Below, piece after piece: positions 1 through 8,862 of a stretch of 64,000 nt of DNA (position 1 is the first letter of the stretch; the number at the start of each line of letters is the position of its first letter). Both the position numbers and the translations under genes were made by a program. This stretch comes from Rhizobium sp. Q54 (GTDB taxonomy: Bacteria; Pseudomonadota; Alphaproteobacteria; Micropepsales; Micropepsaceae), in contig CAMCWK010000004.1 of the NCBI GenBank assembly GCA_945882615.1, positions 1 through 64,000 on the forward strand, in the 5' to 3' direction. The notes below the pieces were generated by a model. That model did no database searches. It was not told where the DNA came from and was given only the letters and a program-made list of their open reading frames with translations.

Positions 1-83
1 ATCGATTTGCCCTGTGACGTCGCAACCTCTATCTGCCGCAGCAACGTCACTATCTGCTCCGGCGTCGGTCTCTTCTTCCGCAT
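1..83 (-). CDS. IS3-family transposase OrfA, N-terminal fragment
   Basis: Twenty-seven residues are visible, starting MRKKRPTPEQIVTLLRQ. This resembles the helix-turn-helix OrfA proteins of the IS3 family (IS407/IS51-like group), which bind the IS ends and are fused to the DDE transposase OrfB by programmed frameshifting. The start codon is ATG at 83-81, preceded on the same strand by AAAGGAG at normal spacing. The gene runs off the left edge, so catalytic parts and integrity cannot be judged. Confidence 0.65.
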   Translation of the reverse strand, partial: MRKKRPTPEQIVTLLRQIEVATSQGKS

Positions 84-148
84 CTCCAAGCTCCTTTCCA
101 AGCCAATTTCTATCAATTCGCTTGGTACAAAAAGAGCCGGGCAGGTCA
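1..148 (-). mobile_element. End of an IS3-family insertion sequence (partial)
   Basis: The reverse strand from 148 to 1 holds the 5' end of an insertion sequence: a non-coding leader and the start of an OrfA-type transposase gene. The host sigma-factor reading frame resumes at 149, so the element most likely ends at about 148, where the reverse strand reads TGACCTGCCCGGC. The other end and most of the transposase lie outside the window, so the target duplication cannot be checked. Family assignment rests on the OrfA N-terminus. The exact boundary is inferred from where sigma-factor homology begins. Confidence 0.7.
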
Positions 149-586
149 AGCGAAGGCTTGGCGCTGATGGACAAGGCGATGCGCCACAACCGTCCCGGCC
201 CCTATCAGGTGCAGGCCGCCATCGCCGCCACCCATGCCCGCGCGGCGACGGCGGGCGAGACCGACTGGGCCGGGATAGATGGTCTCTATCTGGCGCTGGA
301 ACGCATGCAGCCGTCACCGGTGATCACGCTGAACCGCGCCGTGGCGGTGGCCAAGCTGCATGGCCCCCAGGCCGGGTTGGACATGATCACCCCGCTGGAA
401 GAAAAACTGTCCGGCTATTTCCATTATTTCGGGGCGCGCGGGGCTTTTTTGTTGCAGCTCGGCCGCCGGCAGGAAGCCCGCACCGCCTTTGACCGCGCCA
501 TCGCGCTGGCGGGCAGCACGGCGGAAGCCGCCCATATCCGCCAGCATCTGGACCGGCTTTTGAAAGAGTCGGAAGAAAAAGTTTGA
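149..586 (+). pseudogene. ECF sigma factor, C-terminal remnant cut by an IS element
   Basis: The frame encodes about 145 residues matching the C-terminal, TPR-like part of the large ECF sigma factors with a helical C-terminal extension (ECF42-like). Recognisable stretches are EGLALMDKAM, RPGPYQVQAAIAATHA, ALERMQPSPVITLNRAVAVA and FHYFGARGAFLLQLGR. Family members are about 400 residues. The sigma-2 and sigma-4 regions that bind core polymerase and promoter DNA are missing here because the IS element occupies the upstream sequence. The remnant cannot act as a sigma factor. It is followed by VOC and DoxX genes, a usual setting for this sigma group. Confidence 0.75.
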
Positions 587-647
587 CCCCCTGTCGGCCC
601 GGGGGCGCTGTCGCCGTCCTTGGGTCATAGACAAAGGAGATTTTTTC

Positions 648-1052
648 ATGGAACAGCCCAAAATTCCCGTCAAAGGCGGGGTTGTCGCCTATCTGTGTGT
701 TGAAGGCGCGCAAAAGGCTTCGGACTTTTACCAAAAGGCGTTCGGCGCCACCCAGGCGCATGTCTATCCGCCCGACGAGCAGGGCCGCACCATGCATGTG
801 CATCTCTACATCAATGACGGTTCGGTGATGCTGAGCGATCCCTATCCTGAGCACAATTGCGCCTATGAACCGGCCAAGGGCTTCAGCCTGATGTTCCCCG
901 TCGCCGATGTGGATGGTTGGTTCGACCGCGCCGTCAAGGCCGGCTGTATCGGCAACATGCCGCCCACCGACATGTTCTGGGGCGACCGCTATGCCCAGTG
1001 CCAGGACCCGTTCGGTGTCACCTGGGCATTCGTCGGTCCGAAGAAGGGCTGA
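648..1052 (+). CDS. VOC-superfamily (PhnB/glyoxalase-like) protein
   Basis: This 134-residue protein has the beta-alpha-beta-beta-beta fold signature of the vicinal-oxygen-chelate superfamily: a first half around VVAYLCVEGAQKASDFYQKAFGA and a second half ending in CQDPFGVTWAF. PhnB-like members of this type are often encoded beside ECF42-like sigma factors; their substrate is generally unknown. A good ribosome site (AAAGGAG) sits before the ATG. The gene is intact although the sigma gene upstream is broken. It is followed after 3 bases by a DoxX gene, so the two are probably co-transcribed. No specific enzymatic reaction can be assigned. Confidence 0.8.
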   Translation: MEQPKIPVKGGVVAYLCVEGAQKASDFYQKAFGATQAHVYPPDEQGRTMHVHLYINDGSVMLSDPYPEHNCAYEPAKGFSLMFPVADVDGWFDRAVKAGCIGNMPPTDMFWGDRYAQCQDPFGVTWAFVGPKKG

Positions 1053-1055
1053 TCG

Positions 1056-1448
1056 ATGACCGGCAACGCGATGCGCTGGACCGGATACGCGCTGACCGGA
1101 TTCTTCACCCTCTTCATGATGTTTGATGTCGCCATCAAGCTGATCCGGCTGCCCATCGTCGAACAGACGATGGCGCAGCTGGGCTATCCTCCCGGTCTGG
1201 GCTTTCCCATCGGCCTTATCGAGGGAGCCTGCCTGCTGCTCTATCTGGTGCCGCGCACCCGCATCCTGGGCGCGGTGCTGCTGACGGCGGTGTTTGGCGG
1301 GGCCATCGCGTCCCATCTTCGCCTTGATGATCCGCTGTTCACCCATACACTGTTTGGCGTTTATCTGGGCCTGTTGATGTGGGGCGGCATCTGGCTGCGC
1401 GATCCGGCCTTGCGGGCGCTGTTCCCCGTCCGCACAATGGGCGCATGA
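1056..1448 (+). CDS. DoxX-like membrane protein
   Basis: The 130-residue product is almost entirely hydrophobic, with four predicted membrane segments (roughly residues 8-26, 48-66, 72-90 and 98-116). It resembles the DoxX-like family, small inner-membrane proteins of poorly defined function. It lies 3 bases after the VOC gene and its stop overlaps the next start (ATGA at 1445-1448), implying translational coupling. DoxX genes commonly accompany ECF42-like sigma factors together with VOC proteins, which fits the remnant upstream. Confidence 0.75.
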   Translation: MTGNAMRWTGYALTGFFTLFMMFDVAIKLIRLPIVEQTMAQLGYPPGLGFPIGLIEGACLLLYLVPRTRILGAVLLTAVFGGAIASHLRLDDPLFTHTLFGVYLGLLMWGGIWLRDPALRALFPVRTMGA

Positions 1449-2227
1449 GCATCTACGTCGGCATTGGCGGCTGGGTCTATCCGGATTGGCGAAATAATTT
1501 CTATCCCAAGGGTCTCTCCCAGAAGCGGGAGCTGGAATATGCCAGTACGCATCTGACCGGCATCGAGGTCAATGGCACCTATTACGGCTCGCAAAAGCCG
1601 GAAAGTTTCCGCAAGTGGCATGACGAGACGCCGGATGGTTTCGTCTTCGCGCTCAAGGGGCCGCGCTTTGCCACCAACCGGCGGGTGCTGGCCGAGGCCG
1701 GGGATTCCATCGCCCGCTTCTTCGACAGCGGCGTCACCGAGCTGAAGAACAAGCTGGGGCCCATCAACTGGCAGTTCATGCCGACCAAGAAATTCGACGC
1801 CAGCGATTTCGAAGCTTTCCTCAAATTGTTGCCCAAGAAAGTGAATGGCCGCGCCATCCGCCATGCCGTGGAAGTGCGCCATGACAGTTTCCGGGATGCG
1901 GCGTTCGTCGTCTTGTGCCGCAAGCATGGCGTGGCGATCGTGTTCGGCGCCGACAGCGAATTTCCGCTGATCGCCGACACCACGGCGGATTTCATCTATG
2001 CCCGCATCATGGGGACGCAGGCGAAGGAAAAACTGGGCTATCCCAAGACAGTGCTGACCGAATGGGCCGGGCGCGCCAAGGATTGGGCCAAGGGTGAATC
2101 CCCACCGAAGCGGCTTTTGCTGACTCCCGCCGCGCCGAAAAAGAAACGCGATGTATTCCTGTTCGTGATCAGCGGCGCCAAGCAGCGCAATCCCGCGGCG
2201 GCGCAGGCGATCATCGCCGCGCTTTAG
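1445..2227 (+). CDS. DUF72 (YecE-like) protein
   Basis: This is a 260-residue protein of the DUF72/YecE family, a TIM-barrel fold whose biochemical role is unsettled. The N-terminal family motif is clear (IYVGIGGWVYPDWR), followed by a conserved NGTYYG segment and FVFALKGPRF. The chosen ATG at 1445 overlaps the DoxX stop; upstream in-frame codons lie inside DoxX and lack family similarity. The C-terminal tail is Lys/Arg-rich. Length matches the family. Confidence 0.85.
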   Translation: MSIYVGIGGWVYPDWRNNFYPKGLSQKRELEYASTHLTGIEVNGTYYGSQKPESFRKWHDETPDGFVFALKGPRFATNRRVLAEAGDSIARFFDSGVTELKNKLGPINWQFMPTKKFDASDFEAFLKLLPKKVNGRAIRHAVEVRHDSFRDAAFVVLCRKHGVAIVFGADSEFPLIADTTADFIYARIMGTQAKEKLGYPKTVLTEWAGRAKDWAKGESPPKRLLLTPAAPKKKRDVFLFVISGAKQRNPAAAQAIIAAL

Positions 2228-2349
2228 GCAGGGCGGCAATGCGGCATCAGGGTGCCAGCTAGTGCAAACCCCGTCCCTGAACTAACATTTAGGCCGGACC
2301 ACTCAGTTGGGGGGCGGTCAGGGGTATAACAATAATAGGGGAGGCCGAC

Positions 2350-4305
2350 ATGCCGAACAGGATCAGACGTTCCGCCATGGGGAGCGCCGCGCTTGCTGCC
2401 CTGGCCTGGGCAATTTTGGCCGCCCCCGCGCCCGCCCAGACCCAGGCCCAGACCACGGAAGCGGGCCGCTTCACGGTTGAACGTCCCACGCTGGAGAATC
2501 TCGGCTTCGAGTGGGCGATCACAGGCGACGCCAATCGCAATGCTTCCGTCTCGGTCGCGTTTCGCCCGGTGGGCGAAACTGCCTGGCGTAAGGCGCTGCC
2601 GCTGGTGCGTATCGGCGGCGAGCGCATTTTCCGCGACGTCGAAAACCTCAGCTATATCGTCCCGGATGGCTTTGCCGGCAGCATCCTGGGCCTTCAGCCC
2701 GGCACGGAATATGAGGCCCGCTTCACGCTGAGCGACCCGGACGGCGTCTCGGGCCAAGCCACACAAATCGTGCGCGCCAAGACCCGGGTCGAACCGCAGC
2801 CCTATGCGGGTGGACGGACCCTGCACGTCTACCCGCCCGGCTACAAAGGCGAGAAAAAACAGCCCGCCTTCGACAGCCTGCTGCAGGCTTATTACGGTGC
2901 CGGGCTGGGCGACTGGAGCGTGGTGTGGGAGCGCAAGGCCCAGCCCGGCGACACCATCCTGATGCATGCCGGCATCTACCGCAACGAACGCCTTAATTAC
3001 GTCGACCCGATGGTGACGCCGTTCGACGGGACCATGTGGCTGACCCTGAAGGGCACGGCGGAAAAGCCCATCACCATTAAGGCGGCGGGCGACGGCGACG
3101 TCATCATCGACGGCGCGGGAAATCACCGCCTGTTCGACGTGTCGGCCTCAACCCATCACATCTTCGATGGCATCACCTTCCGCGACACGGACGTCGCGAT
3201 CTTCGCGGGCATGAAAGAAGTGGGTGGCGCGGTCGGACTGACCGTCAAGAACTCTCGCTTCGAAAATATCGGCTTCGGGGTCTGGACCGAATATGCGGGA
3301 TCGAGCGACTTTTACATTGCCGACAATGTCTTTCTCGGCCGTCCCGAGACGCGCAACCTGCTGGTCGGCTGGAATCGCCAGTTCCGCCAGCCCGACGAAT
3401 TGCAGGCCGGCATCTACGGTTCTCATGAAATGCGCAGCTACTATGCCATCAAGGTCTATGGCCCGGGTCATGTGATCGCCCACAATGCGATTGCCTATTT
3501 CCACGATGGGATCGGCATCTCGACTTATGGCACGCCCCCGAGCGATCCCGACCGCCGCGCCTCATCGATCGATATCTACGGCAACGACATCCACCTGTCC
3601 GGCGATGACTTCGTGGAAGGCGATGGCGGCGTCCATAACATCCGTGTCTACAAGAACCGGGGCGTCAATGCGCCCCATTCGGGTTATAGTGCGCAGCCGG
3701 TATTCGGCGGCCCGATCTATTTTATCCGCAATATCTCTTTCAATGCGCGCAACGCCTTCAAGATCAACGCCAACCCGGCCGGCCTTTTCATGTGGCACAA
3801 CACATTGATCGGAGAACAGACGGGAGGGGCGGCCTCCAACATGCATTATTGCAACAACCTCTTCATCGGTCGGGGCGCGGCACAGGGGGTGATGCGGTGG
3901 GTGAATGTCACGAACGCATACAGTTCGGACTATAACGGCTACCGGCCCAATCCGGGCGCGACGGAGCAGTATCGCTGGCAGGCGCCGGGCCGCAGCGCCA
4001 ACTTCGCAACGCTTGCCGCGCTCAGCGCCGCAACCGGCCAGGAGCGGCACGGCATCGAAATCGATCTGGGCGCGTTCGAGAATTTGACGCTGCCGGACCC
4101 CGCCACGCCCCACCGGGTCTATCATGCGATGGACCTGAGTTTCCGCCTGAAGCCGGGCGGCAAGGCGGTGGACGCCGGCGAACCCATCCCGACCGTCAAT
4201 GACGGATTTGCGGGCGCTGCGCCGGACCTGGGCGCGCTCGAAGTGGGCCAGCCCGAACCGCACTACGGACCCCGCTGGCTCACGACCCAGCCTTTCTATC
4301 GCTAA
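2350..4305 (+). CDS. Secreted right-handed parallel beta-helix protein
   Basis: The 651-residue protein opens with a signal peptide (basic start, then a hydrophobic run to about residue 29 with an APAPA-type cleavage region). A beta-sandwich, fibronectin-III-like domain follows (about 35-145). A long region (about 220-520) has the short repeating Asn/Gly-rich turns of a right-handed beta-helix, for example GDVIIDGAGNH, VIAHNAIAYF and IDIYGNDIH. The C-terminus has LGAFE/LGALE motifs seen in polysaccharide-lyase-like beta-helix proteins. It is probably periplasmic or extracellular and may act on polysaccharide, but no catalytic residues can be assigned. A strong GGGGAGG ribosome site precedes the ATG. 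Confidence 0.8.
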   Translation: MPNRIRRSAMGSAALAALAWAILAAPAPAQTQAQTTEAGRFTVERPTLENLGFEWAITGDANRNASVSVAFRPVGETAWRKALPLVRIGGERIFRDVENLSYIVPDGFAGSILGLQPGTEYEARFTLSDPDGVSGQATQIVRAKTRVEPQPYAGGRTLHVYPPGYKGEKKQPAFDSLLQAYYGAGLGDWSVVWERKAQPGDTILMHAGIYRNERLNYVDPMVTPFDGTMWLTLKGTAEKPITIKAAGDGDVIIDGAGNHRLFDVSASTHHIFDGITFRDTDVAIFAGMKEVGGAVGLTVKNSRFENIGFGVWTEYAGSSDFYIADNVFLGRPETRNLLVGWNRQFRQPDELQAGIYGSHEMRSYYAIKVYGPGHVIAHNAIAYFHDGIGISTYGTPPSDPDRRASSIDIYGNDIHLSGDDFVEGDGGVHNIRVYKNRGVNAPHSGYSAQPVFGGPIYFIRNISFNARNAFKINANPAGLFMWHNTLIGEQTGGAASNMHYCNNLFIGRGAAQGVMRWVNVTNAYSSDYNGYRPNPGATEQYRWQAPGRSANFATLAALSAATGQERHGIEIDLGAFENLTLPDPATPHRVYHAMDLSFRLKPGGKAVDAGEPIPTVNDGFAGAAPDLGALEVGQPEPHYGPRWLTTQPFYR

Positions 4306-4333
4306 GAGCCACGGGCGCAGAAGGAGAATGCCC

Positions 4334-4936
4334 ATGCGTCTGATCGGAATGCTGGACTCGCCCTATGTGCGCCGGGTGGCGGTGTCGCTGAAGATATTGG
4401 AGTTGCCGTTCCAGCACGAAGCGGTGTCGGTGTTCCGGCATTTTGCGCAGTTCAGCGCCATCAATCCGGTGGTCAAGGCGCCCAGTTTCGTGACCGATGA
4501 CGGCACGGTTCTGATGGATTCCACCCTGATCCTTTTGCATGTCGAGCATATTGCCGGCCGCAGCCTGATGCCCCCGGGGACACCGGCGCACACCCGCGCG
4601 CTGCGCCGGATCGGCCTGGCGCTGGCGGCCTGCGATAAAGGCGTCTCCATCGTCTATGAGCGGGGCCAGCGCCCGGAAGAAAAGCGGCATCAGCCCTGGA
4701 TGGACCGCGTTGGCGGACAGATGCTGGCGGCGTTGCGTGATCTGGAAAGCGAAGTCTCTGACGGCTGGTTCGCGGGCGACAGCGTGATGCAGCCGGAAAT
4801 CACCACAGCGATCGGCTGGCGCTTCATCACGCAGATGCTGCCCGATATCGTGCCGGTTGCCGATTTTCCCCGGCTGGCGGCATTGTCGGCCCGCGCCGAA
4901 CAGACACAAGCCTTCCGCGAAACCAACTTCGGCTAG
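4334..4936 (+). CDS. Glutathione S-transferase family protein
   Basis: This 200-residue protein has the N-terminal thioredoxin-like domain of cytosolic glutathione transferases (RLIGMLDSPYVRRVAVSLK, with the SPY segment at the usual active-site position and a cis-Pro-like VKAPSFV). An all-helical C-terminal domain follows. Substrate is unknown. The start at 4334 is preferred over the ATG at 4328 because AAGGAG at 4321-4326 is 7 bases from the former and only 1 base from the latter. The gene meets the GNAT gene tail to tail, sharing 4 bases. Confidence 0.85.
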   Translation: MRLIGMLDSPYVRRVAVSLKILELPFQHEAVSVFRHFAQFSAINPVVKAPSFVTDDGTVLMDSTLILLHVEHIAGRSLMPPGTPAHTRALRRIGLALAACDKGVSIVYERGQRPEEKRHQPWMDRVGGQMLAALRDLESEVSDGWFAGDSVMQPEITTAIGWRFITQMLPDIVPVADFPRLAALSARAEQTQAFRETNFG

Positions 4937-5613
4937 GCGCGGGCCAGCACCGTCCCCGTGAGGGTGGCGCGGAAGCGGAAACCCAATTTTTCATAAAGCG
5001 CGATGGCGACGGTGTTGGTCGCCAGGACATGCAGGAACGGCGTCTCGCCCCGCGCCAGAATCCGCCGGGCCGCGATTCGCATCAGGCCCCCGGCATAGCC
5101 TTTGCCGCGATGATCCGGATGGGTGCAAACGCCGCTGACTTCGGTGAAACCAGCCAGTTTGAGCCGTTCGCCCGCCATCGCCACCAGCTTTCCGTGTCGC
5201 CGTACCCCGACAAAATCGCCCAGCTGGTGCGTGCGGCGGAAAAAGGGGCCGGGTTCGGTCAGGGTGGCCAGGGCCAGCATCTCGTCCGCATCGGCATCGC
5301 CCAGGGCGGTGACGTCGAACCCGGCTTCGCCCGCTATGATCTCACCGGCGATCATCTGGTGGTAATCCACCTGCATCGCGAGCACCGTGCCGGGTGGCGG
5401 CGGGATCGGCAGGGTTTCGGCCATGCCGATGGCGCCGCCGGCCGGGATCAGCGCCGCCAGCGCCGCCAGATTCTCCGGCTCCAGATCGCGGCTGGCGGCG
5501 AACAGGCCGAAATCGGCGCCAAGGCGCACAGCGCGCCGGTCATCGCCCTCGGCAAAATGCGCCTGGCGGGTGGTCAGGGCATTCCAGAACGGGCGATCCA
5601 GCGGATGGGCCAT
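4933..5613 (-). CDS. GNAT-family N-acetyltransferase (FR47-like)
   Basis: The 226-residue product has a divergent N-terminal half and a C-terminal GNAT domain. The acetyl-CoA loop is clear (VCTHPDHRGKGYAGGLM, about residues 160-176), as is the following motif ending in ALYEKLGFRF. It resembles FR47-like acetyltransferases. The acceptor substrate, small molecule or protein, is not deducible. It is transcribed alone, convergent with the GST gene. Confidence 0.8.
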   Translation of the reverse strand: MAHPLDRPFWNALTTRQAHFAEGDDRRAVRLGADFGLFAASRDLEPENLAALAALIPAGGAIGMAETLPIPPPPGTVLAMQVDYHQMIAGEIIAGEAGFDVTALGDADADEMLALATLTEPGPFFRRTHQLGDFVGVRRHGKLVAMAGERLKLAGFTEVSGVCTHPDHRGKGYAGGLMRIAARRILARGETPFLHVLATNTVAIALYEKLGFRFRATLTGTVLARA

Positions 5614-5811
5614 GCAACTTTTTACAGTCTTGCGGACCGGCGCGAATGGGGAAAAACTGCGGCGTAGCGGTGTGCGCCAATTGCGCTACTAGGTATAGCG
5701 GCGTGGGAAAGCTGTTGATGCCATGCCTGTTAGCAGTTGGCCGAACCGCTTGAACCACCGCGTCTCGAACGGTTGATTGCTCGCCCCGCGGCGGAAGCGT
5801 TTGAAGGACCC

Positions 5812-7260
5812 ATGGAACAGGAAGCCTACCGCCACGTCCCCTACGACATCGACGTCGAACAGGCCTTGCTGGGCGCCATTCTGGCCGACAACCGGGCGAT
5901 GGAGCGGGCCAGCGCCCTGGTCAAGCCCGAGCATTTCTACGACCCGCTGCACGCGCGCATCTACGAGACCATGTCGCAGATGATCGAGCGCGGCGGCGTG
6001 GTGGTCACGCCGCTGACCCTGCATGCCACCATGAAGGCCGATCCCGGCGTGATCGAGACTGGCGGCCAGGCCTATTTCGAAGCGATGCGCGGCGCCGCCC
6101 CGGCCATTCCCAATGTGCGCGACTACGCCAATATCCTGGCCGACCTGTATGTGCGGCGCAGCCTGATCCGTATCGGCGAGGATATCGTCAACACCGCCTA
6201 TGACGCGCCAACCGAGAAAACCTCCAAGGAACAGATCGCCGAGGCCGAAAAGGCCCTCTATGCCGTGGCCGAGACCAACAAGTATGGCGAAGGGGCGCTG
6301 GATTTCCACGAGGCGCTGCGCAAGGCGGTGGAGTCGGCGGAAAAAGCCCATGCCCGCGGCGGCCGCATTTCGGGCATCACCTCGGGCTTCACCGACATCG
6401 ACAGCCTCTTGGGCGGTTTGCAGCCCAGCGACCTTCTGATCCTGGCCGGGCGTCCCGGCATGGGCAAGACGGCGCTGGGCACCAACATGGCCTTCCATGC
6501 CGCCCAGCAATATATGCGCGACCTGGAATCGGGCGCCGAATATCCCAGCGGCGCGCCAGTGCTGTTCTTCTCCCTCGAAATGGCGGCGCAGCAGCTCTCG
6601 GCGCGTATTCTCTCCGAGCAGGCCGAGCTGGAGATGTGGAAGATCCGCAACGGCAAGTTCAGCGAAAGCGAATGGGAAAAGTTCGTCCTCACCATGCAGG
6701 ATCTCTCATCCCTGCCGCTCTATATCGACGATAGCGGCGGTATCTCCATCGCCCAGATCGCGGCGCGCGCTCGCCGCCTCAAGCGCGAAAAGAATATCGG
6801 GCTTATTATTATTGATTACCTCCAGCTGGTGGAGCCGTCGCGCCGCCACGAGAACCGGGTGCAGGAAATCACCGAAGTCACCAAGGGCCTCAAGACCCTG
6901 GCCAAGGAACTCAACGTGCCGGTGCTGGCGCTCTCCCAGCTGTCGCGCGGCGTTGATGCCCGCGACGACAAGCGCCCGGTGCTGTCGGACCTTCGCGAAT
7001 CCGGCTCCATCGAACAGGATGCCGACGTGGTGATGTTCGTCTATCGCGAGGAATATTACCTCAAGTCACGCGAGCCCGAACCGGGCAGCGCCGAACATGC
7101 CAAGTGGATGGAAAAGCTGGAACGCGCCACCAACCGCGCCGAAGTGCTGGTGGAAAAGCACCGTCACGGCGCCACCCGCAACATCGATCTGGTGTTCGAG
7201 GGCATGTACACCCGCTTCAGCAACATGGCGCAGGACGGTTACACGCCCCCGCAACGCTGA
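5812..7260 (+). CDS. dnaB: Replicative DNA helicase DnaB
   Basis: DnaB is the hexameric helicase that unwinds the fork. The N-terminal domain starts with DVEQALLGAIL (about residue 13), followed by a linker and the RecA-like core: Walker A GRPGMGKT, Walker B LIIIDYLQL, QLSRGVD and SDLRESGSIEQDADV. From ATG 5812 it is 482 residues, close to the family norm (E. coli 471). An in-frame TTG at 5737 would add 25 non-conserved residues, and neither start has a strong ribosome site, so the start is uncertain. No intein is present: the P-loop and DYLQL motifs are uninterrupted. Confidence 0.95.
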   Translation: MEQEAYRHVPYDIDVEQALLGAILADNRAMERASALVKPEHFYDPLHARIYETMSQMIERGGVVVTPLTLHATMKADPGVIETGGQAYFEAMRGAAPAIPNVRDYANILADLYVRRSLIRIGEDIVNTAYDAPTEKTSKEQIAEAEKALYAVAETNKYGEGALDFHEALRKAVESAEKAHARGGRISGITSGFTDIDSLLGGLQPSDLLILAGRPGMGKTALGTNMAFHAAQQYMRDLESGAEYPSGAPVLFFSLEMAAQQLSARILSEQAELEMWKIRNGKFSESEWEKFVLTMQDLSSLPLYIDDSGGISIAQIAARARRLKREKNIGLIIIDYLQLVEPSRRHENRVQEITEVTKGLKTLAKELNVPVLALSQLSRGVDARDDKRPVLSDLRESGSIEQDADVVMFVYREEYYLKSREPEPGSAEHAKWMEKLERATNRAEVLVEKHRHGATRNIDLVFEGMYTRFSNMAQDGYTPPQR

Positions 7261-8034
7261 TCAGTCGGTGCGCATGGCGATGAACTTGGCGCCGCGTCTG
7301 AGCGCCATGAACTGCATCGGCAGCAGGCGCAGGTCATAGCCAAAGCGCACCAGTTCGCGCATCAGATAGCGCAGGCTCCAGCGGCGCAGTCCGGCGCGGG
7401 TGCCGTCGATATCGGATTTCTCGCCGACGAATTCGGTCTGCCGCGCGATGGCCGGCACCAGCTGCCAGGGCGCCAGCGATGCGAACAGCGCCGAATTGTT
7501 GGGATTGAACAGCAGATGATCCACCGGCAGGTTGAAGCGCGTCTCGCCCAGCAACGCCTGAGCTGCGCCGCGCGACAGGATATAGGCGGCCGCCCCGGTA
7601 TGGCGCGACAGCATCCGCCCCAGCATGAAATCCTCGCCCACCGGCCGCAGGTCATTCAGCAGCACGCGCTGGCCGGGCGGGCCGTAATGCTCCAGCTTGA
7701 CCACCTGAACGGACGGCGGAATCCAACCGTCGCTGGTGAGCAGCGCAGCGGCCGAGGGCGACAGCCGCACATCATCTTCGAGGAACACGGCATGGGCATC
7801 GCCGGTTGCGACGAACGTCTCCCAGGCGCTGCGGTGGGACAGAAGACAGCATTTGTCGCCGCGCGGAATTTCTCCCAGCGGGCCGCCGCCTGCGAACCAG
7901 TGGTCGATACCGGCCGGCTCGGCGCTGGCGGCATCCAGCGCCGCGATGCGGGTCAGAGGCAGGCCGCGTGCCTCGGCGGTCATGGCCGCCAGCCGGTCGG
8001 GACGCCGGGCCAGGTTGATCAGGTAAATCCGCAT
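7261..8034 (-). CDS. Glycosyltransferase family 25 protein
   Basis: The 257-residue protein begins with IYLINLARRPDRLAAM, the hallmark of family-25 (LPS-biosynthesis type) glycosyltransferases. It continues with CCLLSHRSAWE and the acidic metal/nucleotide-sugar motif AVFLEDDV. It probably adds a sugar to lipopolysaccharide or another surface glycan at the cytosolic face. The start ATG at 8034 is set by the conserved N-terminus, although the frame stays open well upstream. It ends head-on against dnaB with no spacing. Confidence 0.8.
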   Translation of the reverse strand: MRIYLINLARRPDRLAAMTAEARGLPLTRIAALDAASAEPAGIDHWFAGGGPLGEIPRGDKCCLLSHRSAWETFVATGDAHAVFLEDDVRLSPSAAALLTSDGWIPPSVQVVKLEHYGPPGQRVLLNDLRPVGEDFMLGRMLSRHTGAAAYILSRGAAQALLGETRFNLPVDHLLFNPNNSALFASLAPWQLVPAIARQTEFVGEKSDIDGTRAGLRRWSLRYLMRELVRFGYDLRLLPMQFMALRRGAKFIAMRTD

Positions 8035-8169
8035 GGCGCTGGCGTTAGCATTTTCGCCGCTTTTCCGCCATTGCGGCAGGGACTTATCCGCGTTTGCCCC
8101 CTGTTTTGCCCCCCGTCCGGCTTCTATATGGTGGGGCGGCGGGGAAGCGCTTTGAACGGATAGTGGCTT

Positions 8170-8862
8170 TTGACGATTGATACTCCTGCCCTGGCGCATC
8201 CTTTCCTGCGCCCCAATGGCGGCCCCGCGGAGCTCAAGCGCACCAATGTGTCGCGCGCGACCTCCTGGGCGCTGGTGGGGGCGCTGCATGTCCTGCTGTT
8301 CACCGTGCTGGTGGTGTCGATCCGCCCCATGACCGAGCGTGACCGGCCGGTGATCGAAACCCTGATGATGCTGCCGGCGCTGGGCAACAATCCCAACGCC
8401 CCGCCGCTGCGCACCGTCAATCCCGATGTCCAGAACGCCGCCCCGCCCCTGATCACCACCGCACCCATCACCATCCCCAAGCCCGAGGTGACGCCCGATT
8501 CCGAAGGCCGGCAGACGGTGACGCCGGGCGACATACTGGCGGCGGTGGGCCGCGAACTGGCTTGCAGCGCCGGCAGCTGGGAGCATCTTTCCAAGGCCGA
8601 ACGCGAGATCTGCGGCGGCATTCCCTGGCGCGCCATGAAGCTGCCCAACGGTTCGCTGGTGATGGTGCCGGGCAACCAGCTGCCGCGCCTGCGCCAGCCT
8701 GGTCCGAATGAAGGCATCCGCGTCACCGGCGGCGAACAGATGCAGCGCGACCTGCAGATGGGCCGCAATCCCACCCTGAACGGCTGCCCCATCCTGCAGC
8801 ACACGCCATGCCTCAGCCCCTCCACCGGCGGCGGCGGCATCAATATCCTGGGAGGGACTTAG
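8170..8862 (+). CDS. Unknown single-pass membrane protein with Pro-rich periplasmic region
   Basis: I do not recognise this 230-residue protein. It has a short cytosolic N-terminus, one hydrophobic segment (about residues 34-52, WALVGALHVLLFTVLVV) and then a Pro/Ala/Thr-rich stretch (about 70-125), a layout like TonB or other periplasm-spanning anchors. A compact C-terminal region carries four cysteines (around ACSAGSW, EICGG, LNGCPI and TPCLS), suggesting disulfides. The start is TTG at 8170. It sits directly before alr, whose GTG start shares a base with its stop, so the two are translationally coupled. That suggests, but does not prove, an envelope role. Confidence 0.6.
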   Translation: MTIDTPALAHPFLRPNGGPAELKRTNVSRATSWALVGALHVLLFTVLVVSIRPMTERDRPVIETLMMLPALGNNPNAPPLRTVNPDVQNAAPPLITTAPITIPKPEVTPDSEGRQTVTPGDILAAVGRELACSAGSWEHLSKAEREICGGIPWRAMKLPNGSLVMVPGNQLPRLRQPGPNEGIRVTGGEQMQRDLQMGRNPTLNGCPILQHTPCLSPSTGGGGINILGGT

